Position numbers and translations under genes: made by a program. Below are positions 60,904-64,000 of a DNA stretch of 64,000 nucleotides, piece after piece. Numbering within the stretch: position 1 is the stretch's first letter; the number at the start of each line of letters is the position of its first letter. The notes under the pieces were generated by a model. That model did no database searches. It was not told the origin of the DNA and worked only from the letters and a program-made list of their open reading frames with translations. This DNA comes from an uncultured Emticicia sp. (GTDB taxonomy: Bacteria > Bacteroidota > Bacteroidia > Cytophagales > Spirosomataceae), in the NCBI RefSeq assembly GCF_937903345.1, contig NZ_CALCZQ010000015.1, positions 1 through 64,000 on the forward strand, given 5' to 3'.

Positions 60904-62274
60904 ATGAAATCACTCAAGCATATCATTTTATTGTGTAGCATCAGTATTTCAAGTTTTGCTCAATTTGGTCTAACACCTGCCCAGAGAGATAGCATCAATA
61001 AACTCACAATTGAGGACTATAATGACATGGTCAAACAGTTGGGCATTGATCGTTCAATTATTCGTAGAGGACCTTCTGGCAATCCGAATGATGCCAATGC
61101 GGCCAATAGTTCGGAAGAAAACGTGAATAAATACACTTTACCAGACCCATTGACGTTAAAAAATGGCCACAAAGTAAAGAATGTAAAAGATTGGACAGAA
61201 AAACGCCGCCCAGAATTAGTAAAAGATTTTGAAAACGAAATTTATGGTCGATTGCCACAAAATCTACCAGCCGTAAATTGGGAGGTGATTTCTGTAAAAG
61301 ATACTACAATAGGCAATAAAGCCACTATTCAAAAAATATTAAAAGGGATAGTTGATAACTCAGCCTATCCAGCAATAAAAGTTGAGATAAATTTATTATT
61401 GGTAATTCCTGCCAAAGCTCCAAAGGCTGTGCCAGTAGTAATGGAATTTGGTTTTATAAGATCGCCATTTAATCCCAACTCAATCAAACCAAATGGCATG
61501 GGTTCATCGGTTGAGCCTACTTGGCAAGAGCAGCTTATTTCAAGAGGTTGGGGATATGCTATTATTGAGCCAAGTAGTATTCAAGCAGATAATGGGGCTG
61601 GTCTTACGAAGGGAATCATTGGATTAGTAAATAAAGGTGAACGTCGAAAACCCGACGAGTGGGGAGCATTACGTGCATGGGCTTGGGGAGCCAGTCGTGC
61701 GATTGATTATTTTGAGTCAGATAAAGATGTTGATGCCAATCGTGTGGCAATCGAAGGGCTTTCTCGTTACGGAAAAGCAGCCCTCGTTTCGATGGCATTT
61801 GAACCTCGTTTTTCAATAGGTTTTATAGGTTCATCGGGTGCAGGTGGTGCAAAAATCCTTCGAAGAGTTTTTGGTGAACAAGTCGAAAACTTAGCATCTT
61901 CAGGCGAATATCATTGGTTTGCGGGTAATTTTATTAATTTTACTAGTAAACTCTCGACGAACGACCTTTCAGTTGATGCTCATGAATTAATTGCTTTATG
62001 TGCACCACGACCAGTTTTTATAAGTTCTGGTTCACCACAAGTAGAAGGCCAATGGGTAGATGCAAAAGGAATGTTTTTGGGAGCCGCTCATGCAAGTTCT
62101 GTATATATTTTACATCAAAAAAAAGGTGTAGGAACGATGGAGTTTCCTAAACTTGGAATGGCCTTAACCGATGGAGAAATTGCATTTCGCCAACACGCTG
62201 GTGGACACAGCACTGGTCCAAACTGGAGTACTTGGATTGCTTGGGCATGTAGATATTGGAGTGATTGCAAGTAA
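60904..62274 (+). CDS. CE15-type glucuronoyl esterase
   Basis: This 456-residue alpha/beta hydrolase has a signal peptide (ends SSFAQ). A linker with a Asn/Ala-rich stretch precedes the CE15 core: YTLPDPLTLKNGHKVKNVKDWTEKRRPELVKDFENEIYGRLP (as WTEKRRPELVKDFENEIYG), RGWGYAIIEPSSIQADNG, WGALRAWAWGASRAIDYFE, the nucleophile motif GLSRYGKAALV, SSGAGGAK, LCAPRPVFISSG and a catalytic His in RQHAGGHSTGPNW. The enzyme cleaves ester links between glucuronic acid of xylan and lignin alcohols. It starts 3 bases after the esterase fusion gene, so they are co-transcribed and probably act on the same plant polymer. Confidence 0.9.
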   Translation: MKSLKHIILLCSISISSFAQFGLTPAQRDSINKLTIEDYNDMVKQLGIDRSIIRRGPSGNPNDANAANSSEENVNKYTLPDPLTLKNGHKVKNVKDWTEKRRPELVKDFENEIYGRLPQNLPAVNWEVISVKDTTIGNKATIQKILKGIVDNSAYPAIKVEINLLLVIPAKAPKAVPVVMEFGFIRSPFNPNSIKPNGMGSSVEPTWQEQLISRGWGYAIIEPSSIQADNGAGLTKGIIGLVNKGERRKPDEWGALRAWAWGASRAIDYFESDKDVDANRVAIEGLSRYGKAALVSMAFEPRFSIGFIGSSGAGGAKILRRVFGEQVENLASSGEYHWFAGNFINFTSKLSTNDLSVDAHELIALCAPRPVFISSGSPQVEGQWVDAKGMFLGAAHASSVYILHQKKGVGTMEFPKLGMALTDGEIAFRQHAGGHSTGPNWSTWIAWACRYWSDCK

Positions 62275-62517
62275 TAAGCATTTTACAGCATGGAAAAAAT
62301 TAATGGTTTTTATTTGATTTAGTACCTCAAATTATCGAAATTGTAAAAGAGATGTTTTGAACTTTAAGTTTATCCAAATTTATTTGTTTTTTACAAGTGT
62401 TAGACCACAACTTTTTAGTAGTTTCGCATAATAAAAAGAGCTAAGAAAATTAGAGGGTATAATGCTAAAAACCCCATTCGATTAAGCTCAAATATTCAAT
62501 CCTATAAAATTTAAAAA

Positions 62518-63972
62518 ATGAAAAAAAAATTAAATGAAACTCGGAGAGATTTTATTAAAAAAGGAGCAATAGCCTCTTCTTTTTTTATTGTTCCGAGAAA
62601 TGTACTTGGTGGAGTAGGTTTTATTTCTCCAAGCGACCAACTTAACATCGCTGCCATTGGTGCAGGAGGGAAAGGCCGAAGTGATATTACTAATGCCTCG
62701 GTCAATGGACGTGAGCGAATTGTGTCTCTTTGTGATGTTGATTTTTCGGGAAGTGCGAAGGAAACTGTTAAAAAATTCCCAAATGCTAAACTTTATGCCG
62801 ACTATCGAGAAATGTTGGATAAAGAAAAAGACATTGACGCATTAACGATTTCTACACCTGACCACGTACACGGCCCTGCTGCAGCTTTCGCAATGGAGCG
62901 TGGCAAACACGTTTATGTGCAGAAACCAATGACACATAATATTCGTGAAGCGAGATTGCTCACAGAAATGGCCAGAAAATATAAAATCGTGAGTCAAATG
63001 GGTAATCAAGGAGCATCGAATCCGCTTCTTAATACTGTTAAAGCTTGGATTGATTCTGACAAACTTGGGAAAATTTCAAAAGTACAGATTTGGACCAACC
63101 GTCCAGTTTGGCCACAAGGTAATCCAATGCCAAAACCAGACGATAGTTTAAAACCAAAAGATTTAGACTGGAATTTATGGCTGGGGCCGAGTGAATATAA
63201 GCCTTACATTCCAAATATGCACCCATTCAACTGGCGAGGCTGGTGGGATTACGGCACAGGAGCTTTGGGTGATGTGGGTTGTCACTTAATTGATATTCCA
63301 TTTCGTACCTTGGGTTTAAAATATCCAACCGATGCCGAATGTAGTGTTGCCTCAGTATATTCAAAAATGTGGTCGCCTGATTATAACCCTGAAGGCTGTC
63401 CAGCTTCATCATTCATTACTTTGCACTTTGGAGCAACCACTAAAAGTAAATCGCCGATTGAAATGACTTGGAGCGATGGTGGTATCCGTCCTTCACATCC
63501 TGATATTATTCCCGCTAACGAAGACATTGGCGGTACGAACAGTAGCAATGGTGTACTTATTATTGGTGAAAAGGGTATCATTACCACCAATATCAATGAT
63601 AGTTCTCCAATGATGCCAAAATTGTTTCTAAATGATGGCACTAAAGAAGTAGGCCCAGATTTACCAAAAGATATGGAGTCCGAATACGGTCACCAACGCC
63701 GATGGGTTGATGCTTGCAAAGCAGGTTTTAAAAGTAAAGAGCATTTAGGCTTAACATCATCTTTTGATTATGCAGGTCCAATGACCGAAACAGTTTTAAT
63801 GGGTAATTTGGCCATTAGAAGCTACATGCTAAGAAGAGAAAATAGCAAAGGGCAAATGGAGTTTTTCGCTCGTAAAAAACTGCTTTGGGATGGTGAAAAT
63901 ATGAGAATCACTAACTTAGAAGAAGCCAATCAATTTGTTGGAAGAACCTATCGTGAAGGCTGGAAAGTATAG
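62518..63972 (+). CDS. Secreted Gfo/Idh/MocA-family oxidoreductase
   Basis: This 484-residue protein has a twin-arginine-type leader (TRRDFIKKGAIASSFFIVP) and a Rossmann fold (LNIAAIGAGGKGRSDITNA). The catalytic Lys motif here is YVQKPMTHN rather than the usual EKP. The C-terminal domain carries the tryptophan-rich signature LDWNLWLGPSEYKPY, HPFNWRGWWDYGTGALGDVGCHLIDIP (as WRGWWDYGTGALGDVGCH) and YGHQRRWVDACKAG. This is the secreted Bacteroidota/Planctomycetes group, whose substrates are mostly unknown. A related GH109 glycosidase group also exists in this superfamily. It follows the CE15 gene by 243 bases. Confidence 0.87.
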   Translation: MKKKLNETRRDFIKKGAIASSFFIVPRNVLGGVGFISPSDQLNIAAIGAGGKGRSDITNASVNGRERIVSLCDVDFSGSAKETVKKFPNAKLYADYREMLDKEKDIDALTISTPDHVHGPAAAFAMERGKHVYVQKPMTHNIREARLLTEMARKYKIVSQMGNQGASNPLLNTVKAWIDSDKLGKISKVQIWTNRPVWPQGNPMPKPDDSLKPKDLDWNLWLGPSEYKPYIPNMHPFNWRGWWDYGTGALGDVGCHLIDIPFRTLGLKYPTDAECSVASVYSKMWSPDYNPEGCPASSFITLHFGATTKSKSPIEMTWSDGGIRPSHPDIIPANEDIGGTNSSNGVLIIGEKGIITTNINDSSPMMPKLFLNDGTKEVGPDLPKDMESEYGHQRRWVDACKAGFKSKEHLGLTSSFDYAGPMTETVLMGNLAIRSYMLRRENSKGQMEFFARKKLLWDGENMRITNLEEANQFVGRTYREGWKV

Positions 63973-64000
63973 AAGCCAATCATCTTAAATTCATTTTTTA

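Overview
The window reads as chromosomal DNA of an AT-rich Bacteroidota bacterium, probably a Cytophagales relative of Emticicia, Runella or Arcicella (inference, not a database result). The signs are many signal peptides ending in Ala-Gln, -7 promoter words of the form TAnnTTTG, almost no Shine-Dalgarno sequences, LytS/LytR-type two-component proteins, secreted Gfo/Idh/MocA oxidoreductases with twin-arginine-like leaders, and polysaccharide-acting esterases and a GH78 rhamnosidase. I see no rRNA, tRNA, CRISPR array, complete insertion sequence or prophage.

Layout. 0-4.2 kb (minus strand): a secreted TPR protein, an NTF2-like protein and a DUF937-OmpA membrane protein. 4.4-9.6 kb: an arabinonate-type sugar-acid dehydratase and an AddA-like helicase-nuclease. 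9.8-14.3 kb (minus): acyl-CoA carboxylase beta subunit, a LytTR regulator and its sensor kinase separated by a 15-bp tandem repeat, and a histidine phosphatase. 14.4-27.6 kb (plus): thioesterase, two SDRs, a YdeI-like protein with a CDGSH tail, ThuA-like protein, MFS transporter, LLM flavin enzyme, an outer-membrane-like protein with an AraC regulator, aldo/keto reductase, and a GMC oxidoreductase with its gluconate-dehydrogenase-subunit-3 partner. 27.6-35.0 kb: two paralogous AraC genes bracket a second outer-membrane-like protein, a NUDIX pseudogene, a TolB-like propeller protein, a secreted Gfo/Idh/MocA enzyme and a secreted TIM-barrel isomerase. 35.2-39.0 kb: an esterase pseudogene, an NTF2-like protein and an IorAB-type molybdenum hydroxylase.

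39.0-46.8 kb holds a divergent catabolic locus. On the minus strand are a FAS1/MaoC-like hydratase, a class III CoA-transferase, an SDR and an NTF2 pseudogene. On the plus strand are a VOC protein, an IclR regulator, a BASS-type organic acid transporter, a 3-hydroxyacyl-CoA dehydrogenase and a frameshifted alpha/beta hydrolase. A palindrome lies in the shared promoter. This is the best candidate here for an undescribed pathway: uptake, CoA activation, hydration and oxidation of an unknown carboxylic acid. 47.5-53.1 kb (minus) is a recognisable galactarate/glucarate module: GntP-family permease, galactarate dehydratase, glucarate dehydratase and 5-dehydro-4-deoxyglucarate dehydratase. 54.4-64 kb (plus) is a polysaccharide side-chain locus: GH78 rhamnosidase, a SASA-esterase/NodB-deacetylase fusion, a CE15 glucuronoyl esterase and another secreted Gfo/Idh/MocA enzyme.

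Together the genes suggest a plant-polysaccharide degrader that removes rhamnosyl, acetyl and uronate-ester groups and catabolises sugar acids. Two themes fall outside ordinary annotation. Four genes are visibly decaying between 29.5 and 46.8 kb. Several short intergenic spacers contain degenerate 7- or 15-bp tandem words placed directly before start codons, resembling the STRR elements of cyanobacteria.
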